Source of the DNA: Flavobacterium hibernum
GTDB taxonomy: Bacteria > Bacteroidota > Bacteroidia > Flavobacteriales > Flavobacteriaceae
Reading direction: 5' to 3'
DNA: 64,000 bases
NCBI RefSeq assembly: GCF_000832125.1
Contig: NZ_JPRK01000011.1
Span: 1-64,000 of the forward strand
The notes under the pieces were generated by a model. The model searched no databases, had not been told where the DNA came from, and saw only the letters and a program-made list of their open reading frames with translations. The position numbers were made by a program, and so were the translations under genes. Of this stretch, positions 17,964 to 25,549 are shown one piece after another (positions within the stretch are counted from its first letter, which is position 1; every line of letters begins with the position of its first letter).

Positions 17964-17997
17964 AAAAAGTCCATCATAAAATGACGGACTTTCTAAA
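17964..17997 (-). terminator. Terminator of the BON-LysM gene pair
   Basis: Stem AAAGTCC/GGACTTT, extended by ATCA/TGAC with one mismatch, with A-runs and T-runs at the flanks. It lies 15 bases beyond the LysM gene stop. Confidence 0.75.
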
Positions 17998-18011
17998 AAA
18001 AAACAAAAAAA

Positions 18012-18383
18012 TTATGCTGTTGGTATTTTTAACTTCCATCCTGCCTGAATCAAATCAGGATTTTTAATGATATCTCTGTTGGCTTCAAAAATAGCTTCCC
18101 ATGAAACTCCGTGTGCTTTGCCAATTTTAGATAACGAATCACCACTTGCAACGGTATAATCTGTAGTTTTCCCTTCGGCAACAGCAATATTAATTACTGC
18201 ATCTGCGGATCTAAAATCTGGGTCAAGTTTTCCGTAGGCACTCCAAATTTTTTCTTTATCCTCTGCAGATTTTGCTGTTCCATCAATATACAACACATTA
18301 TCCTGCTCTCTTACTTGCAAATTAGCTACACCCAAATTGGTAGCCAAATCTGTTAACTCTCTATATTTATCTAGTAAACTCAT
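18012..18383 (-). CDS. BON and LysM domain protein (Kbp/YgaU-like)
   Basis: A 123-aa protein without a signal peptide. A BON-like domain occupies residues ~15-70 (NVLYIDGTAKSAEDKEKIW, AVINIAVAEG) and a LysM domain ~75-121 (DYTVASGDSLSKIGKAHGVSWEAIFEANRDIIKNPDLIQAGWKLKIP, in pieces). The arrangement matches Escherichia coli Kbp (YgaU), a K+-binding cytoplasmic protein. Peptidoglycan binding is the alternative for LysM. It lies 8 bases downstream of a BON lipoprotein gene, likely in one transcript ending at the terminator. Confidence 0.82.
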   Translation of the reverse strand: MSLLDKYRELTDLATNLGVANLQVREQDNVLYIDGTAKSAEDKEKIWSAYGKLDPDFRSADAVINIAVAEGKTTDYTVASGDSLSKIGKAHGVSWEAIFEANRDIIKNPDLIQAGWKLKIPTA

Positions 18384-18391
18384 GACTTTTT

Positions 18392-18871
18392 TTATTTAAT
18401 GGTTAGCTTATTTTCAACTTTTTTAGGCTTCAATTCCTGTACGCTTTTTATCAAGTTGGGCAATTGCGCTTTTTTGATATCTCCTGTAAGTGTTACAACA
18501 CCATCTTTAACTGTGGCACTTACACCGCTGTACGTTTTTACAACTTCATTTACTGAATTACTTAAAACACTATCTGAATTAATTTCGACTGGTGCAGTTT
18601 CTATCACTGGCTCAGGCGCAGCAATTTCGCAATTATTCACAACAGATTTCACTCCTTTAATTCCTTTAATAATAGTTTCGGCATTTTCTTTAAAAGTAGC
18701 ATCCTTGCAAATCCCAGAAATAGTTGCAACTCCATCTTTTACAGTAACTTCTACACCTGGCAAAGCACTCATTTTTGCTGCAATCTCTTTTTGAATGTCT
18801 GCATCTTTAGGACCACAAGCTACTAAAGATAAAGCTAGGCTTAATCCCAATAAAATCGATTTAATTTTCAT
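18392..18871 (-). CDS. BON-domain lipoprotein
   Basis: A 159-aa lipoprotein. The signal peptide ends in a lipobox LSLVAC, with Cys19 as the lipidation site. Two BON domains follow, residues ~25-85 (VEVTVKDGVATISGICKDA) and ~100-159 (VSATVKDGVVTLTGDIKKA), joined by a Pro/Glu/Ala-rich linker. BON domains bind membranes and are found in envelope-stress proteins such as OsmY. It is probably co-transcribed with the LysM gene downstream. The shared BON domain suggests a common envelope or osmotic role (inference). Confidence 0.82.
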   Translation of the reverse strand: MKIKSILLGLSLALSLVACGPKDADIQKEIAAKMSALPGVEVTVKDGVATISGICKDATFKENAETIIKGIKGVKSVVNNCEIAAPEPVIETAPVEINSDSVLSNSVNEVVKTYSGVSATVKDGVVTLTGDIKKAQLPNLIKSVQELKPKKVENKLTIK

Positions 18872-18983
18872 AGTGATAGTTTTTAAAATTAATGAATCCT
18901 CTAAGTTAACAAATTAAATAACAGATATTTAAAAAACAATCTTACAATTTAGATTCTTATTAATTTCTTAAAATCAGTATATA

Positions 18984-19019
18984 AAAAAAGTCTTGAATTT
19001 TACTGTTCAAGACTTTTAC
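18984..19019 (-). terminator. Terminator of the 160-aa membrane protein gene
   Basis: Perfect stem AAAGTCTTGAA/TTCAAGACTTT with an eight-base loop and A/T-runs at both sides, 30 bases past the stop codon. It could also act on the plus strand. Confidence 0.85.
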
Positions 19020-19049
19020 TATTTTTAATTATGGATGTTTATTCTCCTC

Positions 19050-19532
19050 TTAAATTTTAACTGGTTCTAAAACAAACAGCAATGCTTCTATTTGCTCTAT
19101 TGGCATTTTTACTATAGATTCTATTTGAGTGTTTTCAGAACTAATCACTAAAACTCCTTCATTGTCTTCTTCATATCCTACTGATTTAAAAGAATAACTT
19201 GGAACCGAAATCGCTATTTCTTTTTTTCCGTCTTTAAACCAACCGTAATTAGCTTCGTAAATGATTTTATTTTCTAAAATTTCTATAGTTTCTTCGCCAT
19301 ATGTATTCCATAAAGCAACTCTAAGAAGATAAAAGCCCATAATAGAAAACAATCCTATACCAATAAAATAACCAATTTCTAATCCGCCACCTAATACTAA
19401 ACCCCAAATAGTACCAAAAACTGGTAAAATAAAAGATGCAAAAGCAAAAAAGAACATTATAATTCTGATTGCTAATGGTGATTTTTTGACTTTTAGGTTT
19501 AGTATGTTATTTTTGAAATTGAATTGCTGCAT
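19050..19532 (-). CDS. Two-helix membrane protein, function unknown
   Basis: A 160-aa protein with two adjacent transmembrane helices (IIMFFFAFASFILPVFGTIW at ~24-43 and IGYFIGIGLFSIMGFYLL at ~52-70) and a soluble C-terminal beta-rich domain (EETIEILENKIIYEANYG, GVLVISSENTQIESIVKMP). The layout resembles bacterial PH-like proteins, with two helices followed by a small beta domain, but I cannot name the family. It is a single gene with its own terminator. Confidence 0.65.
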   Translation of the reverse strand: MQQFNFKNNILNLKVKKSPLAIRIIMFFFAFASFILPVFGTIWGLVLGGGLEIGYFIGIGLFSIMGFYLLRVALWNTYGEETIEILENKIIYEANYGWFKDGKKEIAISVPSYSFKSVGYEEDNEGVLVISSENTQIESIVKMPIEQIEALLFVLEPVKI

Positions 19533-19588
19533 GGAATTTATTTTGGTTTAAGAAATCACTTCCGGAAATGGATGAATTTAGCTTTAGT

Positions 19589-20644
19589 TTAGTGACAATA
19601 ATAATCAATTTTCCTTTCTATAATACTTTCAATTTTACCTTCTTTTGAGCGTGTCTTTTTAATCCAATTTTTAAATTTATCATACACTATATCAAAATTA
19701 TAAACAGTAATCTTTTCTTCTTCTTGTTCATTATTATAAGAATTACTTTTTGATTTATACACTATCTTTTTAGGATTTTGAAAACTAAAATAATAATCCC
19801 TTACTTCTTTATTACCCTTGTATACGTAAACACGAGTGGACAAAGAATCTTTTGAAGTCCAATTAATTTCCTTTCTCTCTAAAAAGTCCTTTTCATAATT
19901 TTCAACAATTTTCACTTCAAAATTTTTATTTTTTACTCTTTTTGTAACTTCTCTGCGAGAGTACTTTGGACTTATTTTTGTGACTATTGTAGTATCCTTA
20001 TCTTTTTTATATTCATACAGCGTTTGTCTTTCTGGATAAAATGATAATTTATATCCATCTTTCGAATCACTTGTAATTAATGTTTCATCACTATCATTTT
20101 CTGGATTATTATATAAATCTTCAATCAACTGATTCTCTTTATTGTATTTATAAAGCCTGTAATCTTGCAAAGTGTCATTTACATAATGTTCTTGCTTCGT
20201 TACTAAATTATTAGTGAATCTATTTATATATTTTTCTCTATAGTTCTCATTTGCACTGCTTTTTGTTGAATCTGGAAATTCAGAATTACTACTAAAATAT
20301 TGATTTACAAAAGTGAGTTTCAAAATCCCATTATTTTGGGATATATTCTTGATTCTTTCCAACGCATCAAATTCTATATCTCTCCATGAATCCTTTATAT
20401 CATTCTCGTAAAGCTTTACTAATTGGATCTTTCCATTTTTTGAAAAGAAAACTTCTGAAATAGTTTTTACAGAATCCTTTTTTGCACTCATTCTGTCGAG
20501 ACTTAAGTTTTTTAAGGTGATTTTTTTTACACAACCTTTAAAGTCAATTTCTTGAGGTACAAGATATCTTTTATCAACTTTACTATTTTGACTAAAAACC
20601 ACACCATTAAGCAATAACAAACCAATCAGTATTATTCTTTTCAT
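19589..20644 (-). CDS. Exported hypothetical protein with YD/MORN-like repeat strands
   Basis: A 351-aa secreted protein with a signal peptide (KRIILIGLLLLNGVVFSQ). The mature chain contains recurrent short motifs of an amphipathic strand, then tyrosine and Asn/Asp (YNKENQLIEDLYNNPEND, YKLSFYPERQTLYEYKKDKD), as in Bacteroidota proteins that track text-like turn repeats. No catalytic motif is seen. The ATG is preferred over a TTG 24 bases upstream. Base composition is AT-rich and lysine is abundant. It is a single gene, function unknown. Confidence 0.6.
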   Translation of the reverse strand: MKRIILIGLLLLNGVVFSQNSKVDKRYLVPQEIDFKGCVKKITLKNLSLDRMSAKKDSVKTISEVFFSKNGKIQLVKLYENDIKDSWRDIEFDALERIKNISQNNGILKLTFVNQYFSSNSEFPDSTKSSANENYREKYINRFTNNLVTKQEHYVNDTLQDYRLYKYNKENQLIEDLYNNPENDSDETLITSDSKDGYKLSFYPERQTLYEYKKDKDTTIVTKISPKYSRREVTKRVKNKNFEVKIVENYEKDFLERKEINWTSKDSLSTRVYVYKGNKEVRDYYFSFQNPKKIVYKSKSNSYNNEQEEEKITVYNFDIVYDKFKNWIKKTRSKEGKIESIIERKIDYYCH

Positions 20645-20908
20645 TCTCTTCTGTTTTTTTTTTCGCAAAATTCATCAAATTCTCCAAGTATAAAAGAAGT
20701 AATCGATTTAGTCTTTCTATAGGTAAATTTGCGTTTTTGCTGTTAAAAATAGTTCTTTTTTATTACAAAAAATTTAGATTCAGATTTTTTAATCTCTTAA
20801 AATTAAATTCGAGATTCTAAAATTATAAAAGAACCTTTACTAAAAAAACGCGTTACTTCCTCACATTCAAAACACTCAAAATCCCCTTAAAGATTTATCA
20901 ATTTCAGA

Positions 20909-20940
20909 TTTGTGAATTGGCAATTTTCGGACTATATTTG
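20909..20940 (+). promoter_or_regulatory. Promoter of dnaX
   Basis: TTTG, a 20-base spacer, then TATATTTG is a full match to the Bacteroidota -33/-7 consensus with near-ideal spacing. It lies 19 bases before the ATG, giving a very short leader. Confidence 0.65.
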
Positions 20941-20959
20941 CTATCGAATAAAATAGAAT

Positions 20960-22045
20960 ATGGAACAATTTGTAGTATCGGCTCGTAAGTATCGCCCACA
21001 AACCTTTAAGGATGTTGTAGGGCAAAAAGCCATTACCAACACTTTGTTGAATGCTATTGATAGTAATCATCTTGCTTCTGCCCTTTTATTCACAGGACCT
21101 CGTGGAGTTGGTAAAACAACTTGCGCTCGTATTCTGGCTCGTAAAATAAACCAGCCTGGATATGATGATCCTAATGAAGATTTTGCTTTTAACGTTTTTG
21201 AGTTAGATGCTGCTTCAAACAACTCGGTTGATGATATTCGTAGCTTGATTGACCAAGTTCGAATCCCGCCTCAAACCGGACAATACAAAGTATATATTAT
21301 TGACGAGGTTCATATGTTGTCTTCGGCAGCTTTTAATGCTTTCCTTAAAACATTAGAAGAGCCGCCAAAACATGCTATTTTTATTTTAGCAACTACGGAA
21401 AAACACAAAATTATTCCAACGATTTTATCTCGTTGTCAGATTTTTGATTTCAAGAGAATTACTGTAAAAGATGCTAAAGAACATTTGGCAGAAGTTGCAA
21501 CAAGTCAGGGAATCAATTTTGAAGACGATGCTTTGCACATTATCGCTCAAAAGGCTGATGGTGCAATGCGTGATGCTTTGTCTATTTTTGACCGTGTTGT
21601 TTCGTACTGCGGAACAAACTTAACACGTCAGGCTGTAACAGAAAATCTAAACGTTTTAGATTACGAAACTTACATTAGTATTACTGATTTACTTTTAGAA
21701 AATAAGATTCCGGATCTTTTATTAGCATACAACGATATTCTTGCAAAAGGATTTGATGGTCACCATTTTATTGCTGGTCTTGCTTCTCACTTTAGAGATT
21801 TATTGGTAAGCAAAACTCCTGCAACAATCGCTTTACTTGAAGTGGGCGAACAAGCACAACAAATGTATGGTGTTCAGGCTCAAAAATGTTCTCAGGACTT
21901 TTTACTAAAAGGAATTGATATTGCAAACGACTGTGATTTAAAGTATAAATTAAGTCAAAACCAACGCCTTTTAGTCGAATTATGTTTGATGCAATTGGCC
22001 TCTATCAGCTTTGATGGAGAAAAAAAAAAGTTGAGCAATTCATAA
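20960..22045 (+). CDS. dnaX: DnaX short form (gamma-like), in-frame product
   Basis: Unshifted translation stops at TAA 15 bases after the A-run and gives 361 aa. This ends almost exactly where clamp-loader domain III ends (around residue 370 in E. coli), so the short product would be a complete loader core without the tau tail. That is what gamma is in bacteria that make both forms. Whether it is made here cannot be told from sequence. Confidence 0.7.
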   Translation: MEQFVVSARKYRPQTFKDVVGQKAITNTLLNAIDSNHLASALLFTGPRGVGKTTCARILARKINQPGYDDPNEDFAFNVFELDAASNNSVDDIRSLIDQVRIPPQTGQYKVYIIDEVHMLSSAAFNAFLKTLEEPPKHAIFILATTEKHKIIPTILSRCQIFDFKRITVKDAKEHLAEVATSQGINFEDDALHIIAQKADGAMRDALSIFDRVVSYCGTNLTRQAVTENLNVLDYETYISITDLLLENKIPDLLLAYNDILAKGFDGHHFIAGLASHFRDLLVSKTPATIALLEVGEQAQQMYGVQAQKCSQDFLLKGIDIANDCDLKYKLSQNQRLLVELCLMQLASISFDGEKKKLSNS

Positions 22046-22695
22046 TTCCCCCTACTTATTATAAAAATGGTAGTTATTCTATAGTTGAAGTTCAAAATCC
22101 AAAGCCGCAAGTTGAAGCTCAAACCGAAGCACAAAATCCAATTTCGAGAGTAGAAACTGCAAATAACCCAACTCAAACTTCAAAACAACAAGAAACTCCT
22201 GTAGCTCCGCAACCTGAAGTTAGCAACGAGCCTAAAGTTTCGGCTTTTTCTTTATCCAGTATTCGCAAGAAAAAAGAATTAGAAGCAGCCAATCAATCTT
22301 ATGTAAAGCCTACTTCTGTAATGCCTACAGAAGAATTTACAGAGACTGAAATGTTGGTGCAATGGAATAAATATGCGCAACGTTTGGGCGATAAGGGACA
22401 TAAAATCATGCAATCGTTATTATTAATTAACGATCCTACTTTAAGCGGCACTATTATTACTTTTGAATTACCCAACGAAGGTTCTAAACTTGATTTTGAA
22501 GGTCAGATTCATGGACTTTTAGGACATTTAAAAGGACACTTACACAATCACGATATTACGATTGAGGTTAATGTTAATGAAACTATCGAAATTAAACGTA
22601 GTCTTAACGATCAGGATCGATACAATCGACTGTTGGAAATCAACCCAAATATAGATCTTTTGCGTACTACATTTGGATTGGATTTAACTTCTTAG
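20960..22695 (+). CDS. dnaX: DNA polymerase III tau subunit (dnaX, full length through a -1 frame change)
   Basis: The tau subunit of the replicative clamp loader, which loads the beta clamp and links polymerase cores to the helicase. Residues 1-361 are the AAA+ loader core: Walker A TGPRGVGKTT, DEVHM Walker B, sensor 1 ILATTEKHKIIPTILSRCQ. After the ten-A run at 22020-22029, a reading one frame back (equivalent to one extra A) continues open for 222 codons: a Gln/Pro/Glu-rich linker, then a C-terminal domain (EMLVQWNKYAQRLGDKGHKI, ending TTFGLDLTS). The total is 578 aa, normal for tau. The core lacks the four-cysteine zinc module seen in E. coli DnaX. Confidence 0.85.
22020..22030 (+). other. 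A10-G slippage site in dnaX
   Basis: Ten A residues then G, read GAA-AAA-AAA-AAG in the loader frame. It contains the A-AAA-AAG heptamer used for -1 frameshifting in E. coli dnaX and is of the length that causes RNA polymerase slippage in Thermus dnaX. Only a weak stem (CTAC/GTAG) can be drawn downstream. Confidence 0.65.
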
Positions 22696-22728
22696 TTTTT
22701 TAAGCATACGAATTTTAGGCACCTTTTT

Positions 22729-23307
22729 TTACTTATTTCCTAGTCCAAGATTATAGACTTTTTGCAACCATTTTTCTCTTTTAGAAGAATCAGCGGTTTT
22801 AATAATTCCGACATAAGTTACTTTTACCGGTTTTACACCACAAAATTCTAAGGTTGTTTTTTTTAATTGATTGACACTTGGTCTTCCATAAAAAAATCTG
22901 TAATACCAACTTGGTTGATCCATCGTTGTAATTATATGGGCTGTTTTTCCTTTTAGAAGCTTATCCCACCAAACTGAATTTTCGCGATACTGAAATGTCA
23001 TTCCCGGTAAAAACAAACGATCTATAAATCCTTTTGTAATTGCTGGAAGTCCACCCCACCAAACGGGATGTATCCATACTAAATGATCTGCTTTTTGGAT
23101 TTTCTGCCAAGATTCAACTAAGTCTGGCTCTAACTCCGTGCGTTTTTGATAACCAAACTGTAAATTGGGATTAAATTTTAACTCGGCAATTGTAATTGTG
23201 TCTACTTCTGCACCAGAAGCAATTGCGCCTTTTAAATATGACTCAGCGATTGCAAAATTAAAACTTGACGGATTTGGGTGTCCGTTTATAATCAGTATTT
23301 TTTTCAT
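22729..23307 (-). CDS. Flavodoxin-fold NAD(P)H dehydrogenase (quinone) family protein
   Basis: A 192-aa flavoprotein of the NQO1/KefF/MdaB type, which reduces quinones or similar electrophiles with NAD(P)H using FMN or FAD. The N-terminal MKKILIINGHPNPSSFNFAI is the FMN phosphate-binding loop. HLVWIHPVWWGGLPAITKGFIDR is the conserved isoalloxazine-side segment, followed by TTMDQPSWYYR. The gene lies 57 bases downstream of a Crp-like regulator gene in the same direction, so it may be part of its regulon (inference). Confidence 0.85.
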   Translation of the reverse strand: MKKILIINGHPNPSSFNFAIAESYLKGAIASGAEVDTITIAELKFNPNLQFGYQKRTELEPDLVESWQKIQKADHLVWIHPVWWGGLPAITKGFIDRLFLPGMTFQYRENSVWWDKLLKGKTAHIITTMDQPSWYYRFFYGRPSVNQLKKTTLEFCGVKPVKVTYVGIIKTADSSKREKWLQKVYNLGLGNK

Positions 23308-23364
23308 ATGATTCCTTTTTAGTAAAATTAGTGTTTCAATGAAAATTGTTACTAGACAAATGTC

Positions 23365-23925
23365 CTATAATACTGCTTTGCGAATCCTGCTTAAGTGTCT
23401 TGGTGTAACACCTAAATAAGACGCTAAATATTGAAGCGGAATTAGCTGTAGGTATTTTTGATGATTTTTGTAAAGTTCTTCGTAACGTTGTGTTCCGGAT
23501 AATTTCTGAAAAGAAATCATTCGTTTTTGAAGCGTCACATATTCCATCTCCGTTAATTTACGACCAATTTCCTGCCAATGAATTCCCTGACTATACAATT
23601 TCTCCAGACTTTCCCGACTTATGACCTGCAATTCTGTATCTACCAAAGCCTGAATGTTTTCCTGAGCAACTTCTTGTGTTATAAAACTGGAAAATGAAGC
23701 CATAAATTCGTTTTCGAATGCAAAACAATTCGTGATTTCATCGGCTTGATGATTGAAAAAATACGACCGTAAAATTCCTTTTTTGATAAAGTAAATCTCA
23801 TTACTGATCTGATTTTCCAGCAATAATAATTCTCCTTTTTTAAGTGTTTTAAAAGTAATTAAATCATCTAACTGATCTAATTCTGCTTGCGATAAATTTT
23901 GAATGGATTGAAAAATAGATTTCAT
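23365..23925 (-). CDS. Crp/Fnr-family transcriptional regulator
   Basis: A 186-aa regulator with an N-terminal cyclic-nucleotide-binding-like beta roll (residues ~25-110: KKGELLLLENQISNEIYFIKKGILR) and a C-terminal helix-turn-helix (LQYLASYLGVTPRHLSRIRK). It has no cysteine cluster for iron-sulphur sensing and lacks the classical cAMP-binding RxS arginine, as in many Bacteroidota members, so the ligand is unknown. It is followed by the quinone reductase gene and starts 12 bases downstream of the TMEM175 gene, so the three may be one transcript. Confidence 0.88.
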   Translation of the reverse strand: MKSIFQSIQNLSQAELDQLDDLITFKTLKKGELLLLENQISNEIYFIKKGILRSYFFNHQADEITNCFAFENEFMASFSSFITQEVAQENIQALVDTELQVISRESLEKLYSQGIHWQEIGRKLTEMEYVTLQKRMISFQKLSGTQRYEELYKNHQKYLQLIPLQYLASYLGVTPRHLSRIRKAVL

Positions 23926-23937
23926 TTTAAAACTGAA

Positions 23938-24519
23938 TTATTCTTTTGACGGAAAAAATCTTTCTATTCTTTTATCAGGAATAAGCCATAACATAGCTAC
24001 GGTAAAATAGGCAACTCCAGAAATCCATTCGTTGTAAAATGAAAAAACTATCCCAACAATATATAAAACGGAAGACATATTTCCTTTTACATCTTTACCA
24101 ATCGCTTTTGCAATTATGGAGTTTTTACCTTCATTAAGAATTATAATTCGCTGTAATATAAAGTAAGCTATTGAACACAGCAACAACACAAATCCATACA
24201 AACCCATAGAGGCTTTTGCAAAATTGTGTTCTCCCATCCAACCTGTTGCAACGGGAATTAAAGACAACCAAAAAAGTAAATGAAGGTTTGCCCAAAGTAT
24301 TTTTCCGTTGACTTTGTTGATACTATGAATTAAATAATGGTGGTTATTCCAGTAAATTCCAACGTAAATAAAACTCAAAACATAACTTAGAAATTTAGGA
24401 ATAAGTGGTTTTAAATCTGCGAACTCATGTCCTTCAGGCACTTTAATCTCCAAAATCATAATGGTTATAATGATTGCCAAAACACCATCACTAAAGGCCT
24501 CAAGTCTAGTTTTATTCAT
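23938..24519 (-). CDS. TMEM175-family (DUF1211) potassium channel
   Basis: A 193-aa membrane protein with six hydrophobic segments. The first helix carries the hallmark RLEAFSDGVLAIIITIMILE (R-x-x-x-FSDG), whose hydrophobic residues line the K+ filter in characterised bacterial TMEM175 tetramers. Later conserved pieces are YWNNHHYLIHSINKVNGKILWANL and LFWLSLIPVATGW. It is a single domain, as in bacterial members. The Crp-like regulator gene starts 12 bases downstream. Confidence 0.87.
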   Translation of the reverse strand: MNKTRLEAFSDGVLAIIITIMILEIKVPEGHEFADLKPLIPKFLSYVLSFIYVGIYWNNHHYLIHSINKVNGKILWANLHLLFWLSLIPVATGWMGEHNFAKASMGLYGFVLLLCSIAYFILQRIIILNEGKNSIIAKAIGKDVKGNMSSVLYIVGIVFSFYNEWISGVAYFTVAMLWLIPDKRIERFFPSKE

Positions 24520-24548
24520 GTAGTTAATTGTTGTTGAGTTTTTTTTTT

Positions 24549-24619
24549 GCCACAGATTAAATGATTTAAAAAGATTTCTTTATTAAACCAAAATCTGTAA
24601 AAATCATTTAATCTGTGGC
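24549..24619. repeat. Inverted repeat, family R5
   Basis: Perfect 19-bp arms GCCACAGATTAAATGATTT and its reverse complement flank a 33-bp centre (AAATCTG words). It lies directly after the ppx stop and before the TMEM175 gene on the transcribed strand, so it may end or stabilise the ppx transcript. Confidence 0.75.
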
Positions 24620-24625
24620 AATATT

Positions 24626-25516
24626 TTAAATTTTTCCGTAGTACATTGCTTTTACGATTCCATCAGAAAGTCCAATTTTAGGAACATAAATTTGGCGAGC
24701 ACCACTCCATTTCATTGCATTTAGATAAATTCTGGTGGCATGAATAATTACATCGGCACGATCTGAATTCAGTCCTAATTCAGCAATTCTTTGTTCGTAT
24801 GTCAATGAGTTTAAAAAGGCATATTGTGAATTGATATAAATGTACGAAAGCGGTTTTTCCTGTTGTTTCCCGGACATTTTAAACAATTTATTGATATTTC
24901 CTCCAGAACCAATTAATGTTACTTCTTCGTAATCAGCAGTATTGGTTTTAATCCATTTTTCGATTTCATCCCAAACTACGTCATGAACCATATTATTTAA
25001 CAAACGAACTGTTCCGGCTTTAAAGGATCTTGAATTAATCAATTTTCCATCAGAAAATAATGTAAACTCTGTACTTCCACCACCAACATCTACAAAAAGA
25101 TAGGTTTCGTCTGTTTTTAATAAATGAAGCAAATCTGTAGAAGCAATAATAGCGGCTTCTTTTTTTCCGTCAATAATTTCAATTTTAATATCGGCTTTTT
25201 TCTTTATCAAAGCCACAACTTCTTTTGAATTGTATGCCTCGCGCATTGCCGAAGTTGCAAACGCCATATAACGCTCGACTTTATGTACTTTCATTAAAAG
25301 ATGGAATGCTTTCATAGCATCTACCATTCGATCTATATTTTCTTCTGAAATTTCTCCTACTGTAAAGGCATCTTGTCCCAAACGAATTGGCACACGAACA
25401 AGCGAACTCTTATTAAATTGTGGTTCTTTGCCATCTTGTTCTACAACGTTAGATATCAAAAGCCTCATGGCATTTGAACCAATATCTATTGCTGCAAGTT
25501 TCCTTATATTAATCAT
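24626..25516 (-). CDS. ppx: Exopolyphosphatase / pppGpp phosphohydrolase (Ppx/GppA)
   Basis: An enzyme of the acetate kinase/Hsp70 fold that removes terminal phosphates from polyphosphate, or from pppGpp. Motifs: AAIDIGSNAMRLLI (phosphate 1) near residue 9, and LFVDVGGGSTEFTLF (phosphate 2), followed by SGGNINKLFKM. At 296 aa it is the short single-domain form without the C-terminal HD region. The ATG is preferred to a GTG two codons upstream. It lies 33 bases after ppk1 in the same direction, so synthesis and breakdown of polyphosphate are encoded together. Confidence 0.92.
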   Translation of the reverse strand: MINIRKLAAIDIGSNAMRLLISNVVEQDGKEPQFNKSSLVRVPIRLGQDAFTVGEISEENIDRMVDAMKAFHLLMKVHKVERYMAFATSAMREAYNSKEVVALIKKKADIKIEIIDGKKEAAIIASTDLLHLLKTDETYLFVDVGGGSTEFTLFSDGKLINSRSFKAGTVRLLNNMVHDVVWDEIEKWIKTNTADYEEVTLIGSGGNINKLFKMSGKQQEKPLSYIYINSQYAFLNSLTYEQRIAELGLNSDRADVIIHATRIYLNAMKWSGARQIYVPKIGLSDGIVKAMYYGKI

Positions 25517-25549
25517 GCTCACTTATGATTTTAATTTTTATAGTTTTTA

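Noticed and set aside
22321-22695. A separate 124-aa plus-strand gene
   Set aside because: It is only the in-frame ATG-containing end of the tau extension of dnaX; the frame is open back to the A-run.
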